Below are positions 7,132 through 13,187 of a stretch of 13,187 bases of DNA, one piece after another (within the stretch, counting starts at the first letter, position 1; the number at the start of each line of letters is the position of its first letter). The DNA is from Gammaproteobacteria bacterium (GTDB lineage: Bacteria > Pseudomonadota > Gammaproteobacteria > DSM-16500): assembly GCA_004322325.1 (NCBI GenBank), contig SCTP01000263.1, positions 1-13,187 of the forward strand, in the 5' to 3' direction. The notes under the pieces were generated by a model that saw nothing but the letters and a program-made list of their open reading frames with translations, had not been told where the DNA came from and made no database searches. A program made the position numbers and the translations under genes.

Positions 7132-8388
7132 TTAACTCATTTTAAATACTTTCGCTTCTTTTATCCATATCACCAACAACATCGCTACCAACAAATAAGC
7201 TGGCAATACGGTCAATGCAATATGATAGCTTTGCAGCGAGAAATAATGTACCCCATTCACTATTTTTCCATCCCATAGCAAGTCTAATAACTTACCAATA
7301 CCAGGCTCTGTCACACTATCTAATAGCGCATCGCTTGTATTAATCATCGCAATCACGGTGGCAGTTAAGGCTGGTTTGTTAATCTCTTTTCCGATGGTAA
7401 AAACCAGCATAAAAGCACCCAGCTCAAAGCCAAAAATAAACAACAGGGTGGAAAGCAGCCACGTGGGTAGAAAATTACAATAGAGTACAGGGATCAAGGC
7501 TAAAAGAGCGATCAACGTGCTATAGAACAGCACTTGGCGCCTTTTTCCAAGACGATCCGATAAAATGCCTAATAACGGACTGCCTAGCCCTAAGCCGATA
7601 AAGATCAGCGAAATCATGGACGCGGCTTGTGTGCTGCTAAGGTGATACGCTTGTTGTAAAAAAGGATTGCCCCATAAGCCCCCAAAAATGGCGATAGGAG
7701 AAAACGCTAAGCCGCCATAAAAAGTCAGTAACCAATTTTGTTTATTTTTAAGCAGACAAATTAAATCACTCATGGCAATAGGTGTATGTGTTTCTACCAC
7801 ACGGTGTGTTGCCGGTGCATCGCGGACAATCAATAAGAATAAGGCGGCCAATGCAAATCCCACGAAGCCTGTGGCATATAAGCAATTTCGCCAACCCATG
7901 AGATCAATAAAAAAAGATAAAGGGGCTTGACCAAAAATAGCACCTGCCATGGCTGCACTGGCGAGTAAGCCGCCCACAAAAGCGTATTGACGTGGGGAAA
8001 ACCAGACGGCCGCTAATTTCATATAAGCAACGGTTGCAAATGCAACCCCTACGCCCATTAAGCCGCGGGCGAGTTGCGCCAGTAAAAGAGAATGCGCTTG
8101 GGAAAATAAAATTACGCCCAAGGCACAACTAAAAATGGCAGCCGATGTAAGCCAGCGTGTGCTGTATTTATCGAGCAGAATGCCGACAAATAACTGGGTA
8201 ATCATGTAGGCATAGTAAAAAGTCGCGGCAAGGTTGCCTAAGCCAGCACCGGTTAAGTGAAACTCCCCCATGAGTTGATGGGTGATGACGCTGGGATAAA
8301 TTTGCAGAATATATTTATAAAAAAGAAATCCTGCGCAAAGGCTGAGGATGAACAAAGGGTAAGATGTAAATGATTTGATTTGCTGCAT
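7132..8388 (-). CDS. MFS transporter, 12 predicted membrane helices
   Basis: 418 aa, almost entirely hydrophobic segments separated by short loops, consistent with a 12-helix major facilitator in the inner membrane. The loop 2-3 signature appears as GILLDKYSTR (about 69-78) and its second-half copy as GILSDRLGKRRQ near residues 274-285. A long central loop follows IVRDAPATHRVVE (about 188-200). The substrate cannot be read from the sequence. The general look (N-terminal FYKYILQIYPSVI, short loops) recalls MFS groups common in Legionella and Coxiella, including the nutrient-importing Pht proteins, but this is a weak impression. The start at 8388 lacks a strong Shine-Dalgarno. It is the first gene of a unit with the carbonic anhydrase and is preceded by a PmrA-like box. 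Confidence 0.92.
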   Translation of the reverse strand: MQQIKSFTSYPLFILSLCAGFLFYKYILQIYPSVITHQLMGEFHLTGAGLGNLAATFYYAYMITQLFVGILLDKYSTRWLTSAAIFSCALGVILFSQAHSLLLAQLARGLMGVGVAFATVAYMKLAAVWFSPRQYAFVGGLLASAAMAGAIFGQAPLSFFIDLMGWRNCLYATGFVGFALAALFLLIVRDAPATHRVVETHTPIAMSDLICLLKNKQNWLLTFYGGLAFSPIAIFGGLWGNPFLQQAYHLSSTQAASMISLIFIGLGLGSPLLGILSDRLGKRRQVLFYSTLIALLALIPVLYCNFLPTWLLSTLLFIFGFELGAFMLVFTIGKEINKPALTATVIAMINTSDALLDSVTEPGIGKLLDLLWDGKIVNGVHYFSLQSYHIALTVLPAYLLVAMLLVIWIKEAKVFKMS

Positions 8389-8416
8389 TTTTGACCAAAT
8401 TTTTTATAATTTTTTT

Positions 8417-8449
8417 ATCATAACGGAGGAATCTTAAGGTTATCTTAAG
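8417..8449 (-). promoter_or_regulatory. PmrA-type box and -10 element upstream of the MFS/carbonic anhydrase unit
   Basis: CTTAAG-N5-CTTAAG at 8433-8449 matches the PmrA box YTTAAK-N5-YTTAAK. The wider repeat ATCTTAAGG occurs twice (8431-8439, 8442-8450), exactly 11 bases apart, one helical turn. In gene direction the two halves read CTTAAGATA and CTTAAGATT with a 2-base gap, close to the Legionella/Coxiella form with CTTAATATT halves. Ten bases downstream of the second half is TATGAT (plus 8417-8422), a good -10, while no -35 is visible. That layout is expected of an activator-dependent promoter. It also lies only 4 bases from the srkA stop. Confidence 0.55.
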
Positions 8450-8453
8450 GTGC

Positions 8454-9422
8454 TCACTTATCAAGTAATAAGACTTGATCTTTGAACGTTTCTAATTGTT
8501 CTTGCCAATACCGTGGCGTATTAAACCAAGGAAAATGCAGCGGAAAAGCGGGATCTTCCCAGCGTTTTGCTAGCCAAGCGGCATAATGAATCATACGCAA
8601 TGTGCGCAGCGCTTCAATTAAATGACGTTCACGCGGATTAAAATCATGAAATTCGAGATAACCGTGCAAAATATGATCGAGCTGAGCATGACGCTCTTCT
8701 TCCGTGCCGCCTGAAATCAACATCCACAGATCTTGAATAGCGGGGCCCATCAGACAATCGTCTAAATCGACAATTTGCGGCCCTGTTTGATTCCATAATA
8801 CATTGCCCGCATGACAATCACCGTGTAGTCGAATGTAATCGATGGGGCCTGCTTGTTGAAAACAAGCTTCGATTTTTTGCAAGGCTGTTTCAACGGCATG
8901 GCAATAATTATGTTTTAACTCATCAGGAATAAAATGATGCTCAAGTAAAAATTGATAAGGCTGATAACCATAACTTTGCACATCTAACCGCATACGATGT
9001 TGAAAAGGTTGGCAAGCCCCTACTGCATGGAGCCGTCCAATAAACCGCCCCATCCATTCGAGGTGATCTAAATTATCTAATTCTAAGCTACGGCCGCCTT
9101 GACGTGGAAATAAGGCAAAACGAAAACCGTTATATTCGTGTAAGGTTGTATCAGTCATCAAGGTGAGGGGAGCAACGACGGGAATTTCATGCGTCACCAA
9201 TTCCGCTGCAAATTGATGTTCTTCCAGAATAGCGGCATTACTCCAGCGATGGGGTCGATAAAATTTAGCGATCAGAGGATCGGAGCCTTCTATACCGATT
9301 TGATAAACGCGATTTTCATAGCTATTTAAGGCGAATAAGCTGCCGGTGCATTGTAAACCGATACTTTCGATAGCATCTAAAATGAGATCAGGTGTTAAAT
9401 TGTTATAAGGTTGTGTCGTCAT
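8454..9422 (-). CDS. srkA: Stress response Ser/Thr protein kinase SrkA (YihE/RdoA family)
   Basis: 322 aa, close to the 328 aa of E. coli SrkA. It belongs to the APH/choline-kinase-like fold. Visible elements: an N-terminal lobe with NSYENRVYQIG (33-43), ATP-binding Lys53 in LIAKFYRP and an acidic helix around EEHQFAAEL. The Brenner-type catalytic loop is LHGDCHAGNVLW with Asp202 and Asn207, followed by the metal-binding DLDDCLMGP (Asp219 onwards). In E. coli the kinase counters stress-induced death pathways and is linked to the Cpx response. The protein is cytoplasmic with no signal peptide. There is no clear Shine-Dalgarno directly before ATG 9422 (a GAGGGG sits about 25 bases upstream). 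The gene follows the DUF945 gene by 41 bases on the same strand. Confidence 0.93.
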   Translation of the reverse strand: MTTQPYNNLTPDLILDAIESIGLQCTGSLFALNSYENRVYQIGIEGSDPLIAKFYRPHRWSNAAILEEHQFAAELVTHEIPVVAPLTLMTDTTLHEYNGFRFALFPRQGGRSLELDNLDHLEWMGRFIGRLHAVGACQPFQHRMRLDVQSYGYQPYQFLLEHHFIPDELKHNYCHAVETALQKIEACFQQAGPIDYIRLHGDCHAGNVLWNQTGPQIVDLDDCLMGPAIQDLWMLISGGTEEERHAQLDHILHGYLEFHDFNPRERHLIEALRTLRMIHYAAWLAKRWEDPAFPLHFPWFNTPRYWQEQLETFKDQVLLLDK

Positions 9423-9463
9423 AGGGACGTAGGATATAGGATCTACCCCTCTTTCTGCAATCT

Positions 9464-10900
9464 TTAATGGGGTGGGGGGGTAAAATCAGGTGGTGGTATT
9501 TTACCGTTGATTTGCAAAACGCCTGCGTCGCGGATAATGGAGACAATATAACTATCATTCTCTTGGGTGATATAACCTTGCTGTATCCAATTATTAATTT
9601 GCTGTTTGATATTATTTACCGCGTGCTGTTGTAATTCTTCAAGAGTGGGTATGCGTTGTTGAGGTGCTTGGTTTAAAGTGGGTGTTGGTACGGGTGAAGT
9701 GGCGCGCTCAGTAACCATCGCATTAATCTTGTCAGCAGAGCGTGCTGCAATTTTCTTTGCATAATTGTCAATCAGTAAATTTACTAAGGGAATAGCTATT
9801 TTTACGTTCATGTTGATATTAGCTTTTTGTGTTATTTCATCCATGGAGGCTGGTAAGGGTGTATTCGCAGGCCAGGAGAATGTTGCTTGCAGTAATAAAT
9901 CACCTAAGGAGGTACTGAGTGTGATGGTGTTATTCATGACAGAAGTAGGAATGATAATACGAGGGAAGACTTGATAGGCCATGGGCTTATTGGGCAACGC
10001 TTTGAGAATTTCATTAATCCCTTGAGCGCTGAAATTATTGATGGATGAAGTTATCGTCAGTGGAGAAATGACTGTAATAGGTTGATCAGGTGCGCTGAGT
10101 TTATCAAGCGATAGTTGGAAGTTAGCATTCCAAAATATATCTCTTGCAGCGCCGAACGTGCAACCCATCGTGAGTTTATTTAAATCGATAATAGTTTTGC
10201 CAGCACTTTGGATGGATAAACCAGGCAGAGAAGATTGAGTTTCTCCATTCCATATATTATCAAACTGACGAGAGGCCTGAGTTTGATAAGAAATAGGTTG
10301 TATATTCATGTGAAAACTAACGGGAATTTGTGGATCGGTATCAGCATTGAAAGCGCCGATGGTCATGTTCATTTTTGTTCGGTCAATAGTTTGATCGGTA
10401 ACATGAAAATCCACTTCTCCTTGCAACCCTTGCCAAGTGATTTTGCCTTTGCCAGGAATAATTTTATTAATAGCGGGTATATAAATTTGAGTAAACCAAT
10501 CATCATAAAAAGTAGCTAAAGAATAAATTTGCATGCTGTTTTGAGAAACAAATGGAATATGGATATCATTTTGGATAGTGGCAGCGGCAAATTGCCAGTT
10601 TTTATTAATATCGTTGTAGACAAGAGGTCCATGCGTGATAGATTGATCGATAGTGACTTCGAGTTGAATCGGTATGGGTGGTGGAGGATTAGGTAAAATG
10701 GGTGTAATTTTTATTTTAGCAGAAGAATGCAGCCAACCTTCTTGATAATCGAGTACTTCGATATTGAATTGATGACCGGCATTAATAGCAGCGATGGTAT
10801 CGAAATACATTTTTTTAAACCAAAAGCCGCTTGCTCCGGGAATTGCTGCGAGAATGCCGAGTAAAAATAGTAATAAAATCAGATAGGTAATTTTTCGCAT
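9464..10900 (-). CDS. DUF945 family envelope protein (YdgA-like)
   Basis: 478 aa, near the roughly 500 aa of E. coli YdgA. It opens with MRK and a hydrophobic stretch (about residues 5-25, with AIPGASG after it), read as a signal anchor, followed by the family's W/F-x-K and aromatic, Gly-containing N-terminal motif (FNIEVLDYQEGWLHSS, about 45-60). The rest is beta-rich and polar, consistent with a periplasmic domain. The C-terminal part has a Pro/Gln-rich hinge (PVPTPTLNQAPQQR), a short alpha/beta tail (NNWIQQGYITQENDSYIVSI) and ends PPPDFTPPPH. Molecular function of the family is not established. It is the first gene of a minus-strand run with srkA and diverges from the hypothetical gene at 11032. 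A strong AGGAGG lies 9 bases before the ATG. Confidence 0.85.
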   Translation of the reverse strand: MRKITYLILLLFLLGILAAIPGASGFWFKKMYFDTIAAINAGHQFNIEVLDYQEGWLHSSAKIKITPILPNPPPPIPIQLEVTIDQSITHGPLVYNDINKNWQFAAATIQNDIHIPFVSQNSMQIYSLATFYDDWFTQIYIPAINKIIPGKGKITWQGLQGEVDFHVTDQTIDRTKMNMTIGAFNADTDPQIPVSFHMNIQPISYQTQASRQFDNIWNGETQSSLPGLSIQSAGKTIIDLNKLTMGCTFGAARDIFWNANFQLSLDKLSAPDQPITVISPLTITSSINNFSAQGINEILKALPNKPMAYQVFPRIIIPTSVMNNTITLSTSLGDLLLQATFSWPANTPLPASMDEITQKANINMNVKIAIPLVNLLIDNYAKKIAARSADKINAMVTERATSPVPTPTLNQAPQQRIPTLEELQQHAVNNIKQQINNWIQQGYITQENDSYIVSIIRDAGVLQINGKIPPPDFTPPPH

Positions 10901-10919
10901 GAGAAGGAGCCTCCTGCTC
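10901..10919 (-). promoter_or_regulatory. Inverted repeat over the DUF945 ribosome-binding site
   Basis: GAGAAGGAG and CTCCTGCTC (plus strand, one base between) form an imperfect inverted repeat, 8 of 9 positions matching, ending directly against the start codon. In the minus-strand mRNA an 8-base arm pair with a GGC loop and one C-U mismatch would bury most of the AGGAGG site. Confidence 0.35.
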
Positions 10920-10942
10920 TTATTGTTTTATCATAACATAAG

Positions 10943-10971
10943 TTGCGGTGTTTAAAGGGTTCAGATACAAT
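10943..10971 (+). promoter_or_regulatory. Possible promoter of the hypothetical gene at 11032
   Basis: TTGCGG (10943-10948), 17-base spacer, TACAAT (10966-10971). The -10 is good and the -35 matches three of six bases. Transcription would start near 10978, giving a leader of about 54 bases. A weak TATGAT on the minus strand (plus 10930-10935) could be the -10 of the divergent DUF945 gene. Confidence 0.4.
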
Positions 10972-11031
10972 CTTTCCGCGCAAGAAAAAACGTTATTCAA
11001 ATAAATCAATCATTAAGAAAAGGGATTCACT

Positions 11032-11757
11032 TTGTCAGACAATATTATTTTTGTGAATGGACGTTTTCGACATGAGCGTCTTGAAAAAGAATTAACAAAA
11101 TCACGGTTGGCGCGTCCGATAGGAATAAAAGGTGCGCGTGATTTATTTTTAATGTTGGAAGATTTATTTCAACAGCATGGATTTCCTTCTTGCAGTTTGC
11201 ATGATTTATTTTATTGCGGCTGTATTTTTTTAGGTGTGTTGTTTATCAAGATGCCTGAACATCCTCGACATGAAAAAAATAGTAATCAGGTGACGATACC
11301 TTTGCTAGCAGGAGCGAGCGCTGGGGTGGCGTTTGATGGTGAATGGGTGAAGCGAGCCTTCTTTTCAGCGGAAATGTGTAAGGATGTGCCGAATTTGGTG
11401 AATAGAGAAGCTAATTCGATGAAGCGCCGGTTAATTGAGACGGTGCATTTTATTAAGAATTTGGGGTTGTGTAAGGAAGGGTTGTTGAAGGTTGGGGAGG
11501 ATAGGGAAGGTAAAGAAAAAATGTTTCAGGAGATTGAGTTTTTGTTGAGGAAGAAAATGGATAGGTTGATTGATGCTCAAGTGATTCGATTGGAACAGGT
11601 GTTGCGGAAGGGGATGATGGAATTTTTGTTGGTGGATAATGTGAGTCGGATGAGTATTATTGCGGGGATGAGTGCGAATCTTTTGCAGGAACCGTTGGAA
11701 GAGTTTATGCGTGCGGGGAGGGCGAAGTTTTTGCGGATGGTGGAGTGTGAGGGTTAG
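11032..11757 (+). CDS. Hypothetical protein with TTG start and C-poor 3' half
   Basis: 241 aa; I do not recognise the family. The frame begins at TTG 11032, about 8 bases after AAAAGGG; the next in-frame Met is some 40 residues in and would remove a well-formed N-terminus, so TTG is preferred. The N-terminal half is mixed (MSDNIIFVNGRFRHERLEKE), with a hydrophobic patch near FYCGCIFLGVLFIKM (about 61-75) and a Gly/Ala-rich LLAGASAGVAFDGEW (about 92-106). That patch is too short and isolated to call a membrane helix safely. The C-terminal half is charged and helical (EIEFLLRKKMDRLID onwards), possibly coiled coil. From about 11400 the coding strand is rich in G and very poor in C, unlike the first half and the neighbours. 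It stands alone on the plus strand between divergent DUF945 and convergent cupin genes. A lineage-specific or effector-like protein is possible but unsupported. Confidence 0.7.
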   Translation: MSDNIIFVNGRFRHERLEKELTKSRLARPIGIKGARDLFLMLEDLFQQHGFPSCSLHDLFYCGCIFLGVLFIKMPEHPRHEKNSNQVTIPLLAGASAGVAFDGEWVKRAFFSAEMCKDVPNLVNREANSMKRRLIETVHFIKNLGLCKEGLLKVGEDREGKEKMFQEIEFLLRKKMDRLIDAQVIRLEQVLRKGMMEFLLVDNVSRMSIIAGMSANLLQEPLEEFMRAGRAKFLRMVECEG

Positions 11758-11781
11758 GTTTTTAGCAAGGTAATGCGAGCT

Positions 11782-11816
11782 TGTCATTCTGAGCGTAGCG
11801 AAGAATCTGCTTTTTT
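11782..11816 (+). repeat. Dispersed-type hairpin repeat followed by a T-run (possible terminator)
   Basis: TGTCATTCTGAGCG (11782-11795) followed by TAGCGAAGAATCT (11796-11808) is a form I know as a recurrent intergenic repeat in many bacterial genomes. ATTCT (11786-11790) pairs with AGAAT (11802-11806), and GC/GC pairs lie inside flanked by G-A mismatches. Six Ts follow at 11811-11816. It sits between the convergent hypothetical and cupin genes, where a hairpin plus T-run could end plus-strand transcripts. Only one copy is in the window, so its repeat status here rests on recognition. Confidence 0.6.
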
Positions 11817-11822
11817 AACAGC

Positions 11823-12290
11823 TTACCGAATTACACCATGTGTGTTTTCTTGACTTAATGGAGAGCTAAAATTGTCAGGAGGTATTTCTTTATTGCTGCT
11901 TTTTGCTTGTCCCATTAATTTTAATCGCTCCTCTAAGCCAATTGGCGAGATTATCACCATAAATTTTAAGAGAGTATCGCTAATTGCTTGAATCCGGTGC
12001 TTACATAGCGGAGGAACGTAGGCAACGTCGTGTTGTCTGAATGACATTTCTTTTCCATCTAATGTTAAAATTCCTTCTCCTTCAAGACAGATAAAAATTT
12101 CTGTCTCTATTTCATGAGCGTGCTCGGGTACCTCGCCAGTTTTGGGCAATTCGTGTAGAAAAACGGTATGGTTCGTTTTATCTATGTTCCATGGGCTGAT
12201 TTTAATGGTTATACAGTTTCCTCGAACGCCGGGTTGCCAGAAGGATTGGCCTTCTTTGGCGGGGATAAGCACAGCAGATGGATTTGACAT
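11823..12290 (-). CDS. Small single-domain cupin protein
   Basis: 155 aa. Cupin motif 1 is PEHAHEIETEIFICLEGEG with metal-ligand-type His57, His59 and Glu64 and the conserved Gly71. Motif 2 is HDVAYVPPLCKHRI with His98, giving the full 3-His/1-Glu metal set of a cupin_2 barrel (about residues 35-115). An N-terminal strand region (SFWQPGVRGNCITIKISPWN) precedes it, and a polar, probably disordered tail follows (AKSSNKEIPPDNFSSPLSQ). No signal peptide. Such proteins may be dioxygenases, isomerases or ligand-binding regulators; the substrate cannot be told. GAGGA lies 5 bases before the ATG. It diverges from the transporter gene at 12396, sharing about 105 bases. Confidence 0.85.
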   Translation of the reverse strand: MSNPSAVLIPAKEGQSFWQPGVRGNCITIKISPWNIDKTNHTVFLHELPKTGEVPEHAHEIETEIFICLEGEGILTLDGKEMSFRQHDVAYVPPLCKHRIQAISDTLLKFMVIISPIGLEERLKLMGQAKSSNKEIPPDNFSSPLSQENTHGVIR

Positions 12291-12307
12291 TTTTCCTCAT
12301 CAAATGA

Positions 12308-12336
12308 TTGAAACGAAGGTAGAGGTTGATTATAAT
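12308..12336 (+). promoter_or_regulatory. Strong sigma70 promoter for the YhhQ-type transporter, with a palindromic -10
   Basis: TTGAAA (12308-12313), exact 17-base spacer, consensus TATAAT (12331-12336). Transcription would begin near 12343, leaving about 53 bases of leader. The -10 lies in the palindrome GATTATAATC (12328-12337), so TATAAT is also read on the minus strand (plus 12329-12334), placed to serve the cupin gene with a start near 12322. I see no good minus-strand -35. Confidence 0.7.
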
Positions 12337-12395
12337 CCAAACAAATTTTAATAGATAATTTATTCTCATTAAGAACACAAAATAAGGAAATGCTA

Positions 12396-13085
12396 ATGTC
12401 TTCTTCAGATAACTTGAAGCATAGTAATTATCTTCTCTTTTTAACGATGCTATATGTAAGTATTACACTTTGTTCTGGAGTGCTTACCTATCGGCTGGTT
12501 CAGTTGGGGCCAGTTTATACCCAAGCGGGAACGCTGGTTGTACCTTTATGGTTTATTCTGAGTGATATTATTGCAGAAGTTTATGGCTATCGAGTAGCGA
12601 AAAAATTAGTTTGGTTTAGTTTTATATGTCAAATGTTATTTGGGATAGCTTGTTTGTTGCTAATTAATCTGCCAAGTCCTACTTTCTCAGATAATCAAGC
12701 AGCTTATTTGGTTGTTTTAGGGTCATTTTTACATCTTACGATGAGTAAATTTGTTGCTTATATGGCAGGCGGTTTTATTAATATTTATCTGATTTCTAGA
12801 TGGAAAATTCTCCTCCGCGGACGCTATTTTTGGCTAAGAAGTTTAGGGGCAACAACAATAGCAGAATTTATTTTTACTTTTCTTACGGTGTTTTTAATTC
12901 AGATGGGAAGATTACATTTGAAAGAAATATTGATGATAGTAATGGTGTCCTATTTTTTGAAGGTAATCTATTCGATTATTTTGGCATTTCCAGCTAGTTT
13001 AATCGCAAGTTTCTTAAAAAGAGCTGATGGTATAGATGTTTATGATTATAAGGTGAGCTTCCATCCCGCTAAAGTAATGGCTTAG
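12396..13085 (+). CDS. Queuosine precursor transporter, YhhQ/VUT family
   Basis: 229 aa from ATG 12396. The in-frame ATG two codons upstream (12390) would sit directly against the AAGGAA site at 12384-12389, while 12396 has normal spacing. About six hydrophobic helices are seen. The family signature is clear in the second and third: QAGTLVVPLWFILSDIIAEV then YGYRVAKKLVWFS, matching the AGTLxFPLxxxxxDxxxEVYGYxxAR motif of YhhQ proteins. These inner-membrane proteins import the 7-deazaguanine precursors preQ0/preQ1 for tRNA queuosine. A basic, positive-inside loop (RWKILLRGRYFWLRS) and a short cytoplasmic tail (DGIDVYDYKVSFHP) fit. The cell may salvage rather than fully make queuosine precursors, but no other queuosine gene lies here. 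I see no preQ1 riboswitch in the leader. Confidence 0.88.
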   Translation: MSSSDNLKHSNYLLFLTMLYVSITLCSGVLTYRLVQLGPVYTQAGTLVVPLWFILSDIIAEVYGYRVAKKLVWFSFICQMLFGIACLLLINLPSPTFSDNQAAYLVVLGSFLHLTMSKFVAYMAGGFINIYLISRWKILLRGRYFWLRSLGATTIAEFIFTFLTVFLIQMGRLHLKEILMIVMVSYFLKVIYSIILAFPASLIASFLKRADGIDVYDYKVSFHPAKVMA

Positions 13086-13091
13086 TAATGA

Positions 13092-13187
13092 TTATTTTTT
13101 TATTTTTGCAAGTAATAAGGCTGTTTTTTCTTTTAAAATTGATTCGCTACCATGTGTGTAAGCTATGTTATAGATGTCTTGAAGACA
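13092..13187 (-). CDS. C-terminal end of an unidentified gene (runs off the right edge)
   Basis: An open minus-strand frame of 31 codons enters from the right edge and ends with TAA at 13092-13094. It reads CLQDIYNIAYTHGSESILKE and ends TALLLAKIKK, a plausible amphipathic helical C-terminus with normal composition. The stop is 6 bases from the end of the convergent transporter gene, as is usual for adjacent genes. Too little is present to name a family, and a chance open frame of this length cannot be excluded. Confidence 0.45.
   Translation of the reverse strand, partial: CLQDIYNIAYTHGSESILKEKTALLLAKIKK

Noticed and set aside
6504..8388. Naming the MFS/carbonic anhydrase pair cynX-cynT
   Set aside because: No cyanase gene, no CynR-like regulator, and I cannot match the transporter to CynX from sequence reading.
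9423..9463. Separate promoter or terminator between DUF945 and srkA
   Set aside because: The 41 bases contain a C-rich run on the sense strand (end of DUF945) but no hairpin or -10/-35 pair that stands out.
11431..11787. Minus-strand open frame of 118 codons opposite the hypothetical gene
   Set aside because: Its His/Gln/Leu/Pro-rich composition is what the complement of a C-poor coding strand yields; there are no family features and it lies inside a better supported gene.
12291..12395. preQ1 riboswitch before the queuosine-precursor transporter
   Set aside because: The leader is short and AT-rich; I find neither the C-rich loop/A-rich tail of preQ1-I nor a credible pairing core.

Overview
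The window is AT-rich, gene-dense bacterial DNA from a gammaproteobacterium. The srkA/YihE-type kinase, the YdgA-type DUF945 protein, the YhhQ-type queuosine-precursor transporter and the PmrA-like operator together suggest Legionellales (Coxiella/Legionella relatives). That placement is inference from gene content; there is no rRNA or other marker gene here. I see no tRNA, rRNA, CRISPR array, insertion sequence or prophage gene.

Left part (1-6383), signalling. A TPR-repeat protein runs off the left edge on the minus strand. Diverging from it is a two-gene plus-strand operon (447-2462 and 2476-4485) encoding tandem paralogous, soluble, hybrid histidine kinases. Both have the order PAS, dimerisation/phosphoacceptor helix, HATPase, receiver, Pro-rich/basic linker and a C-terminal AMPK-beta-type glycogen-binding (CBM48) domain. 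The second copy keeps every catalytic residue. The first has lost the phosphoacceptor His, the ATP-lid motifs and the receiver Asp, so it reads as an intact pseudokinase. Converging on them is a minus-strand REC-GGDEF-EAL response regulator with an intact receiver but a broken GGDEF motif and one substituted EAL catalytic residue. The striking feature of the window is therefore a possible polyglucose-sensing two-component module built from one active and one dead kinase, next to a c-di-GMP-type output protein that looks catalytically degenerate.

Middle part (6504-10900), minus strand. An MFS transporter and a beta-carbonic anhydrase form a tight two-gene unit, preceded by a direct repeat that fits the PmrA box (CTTAAG-N5-CTTAAG) just upstream of a -10 hexamer. 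Upstream of these lie srkA (stress-response kinase) and a DUF945 envelope protein.

Right part (11032-13187). A hypothetical gene with a TTG start has an extremely C-poor 3' half and is followed by a dispersed-type hairpin repeat with a T-run. A small cupin protein and a queuosine-precursor transporter diverge from a shared region whose -10 element is palindromic. The C-terminus of a further minus-strand gene enters from the right edge.
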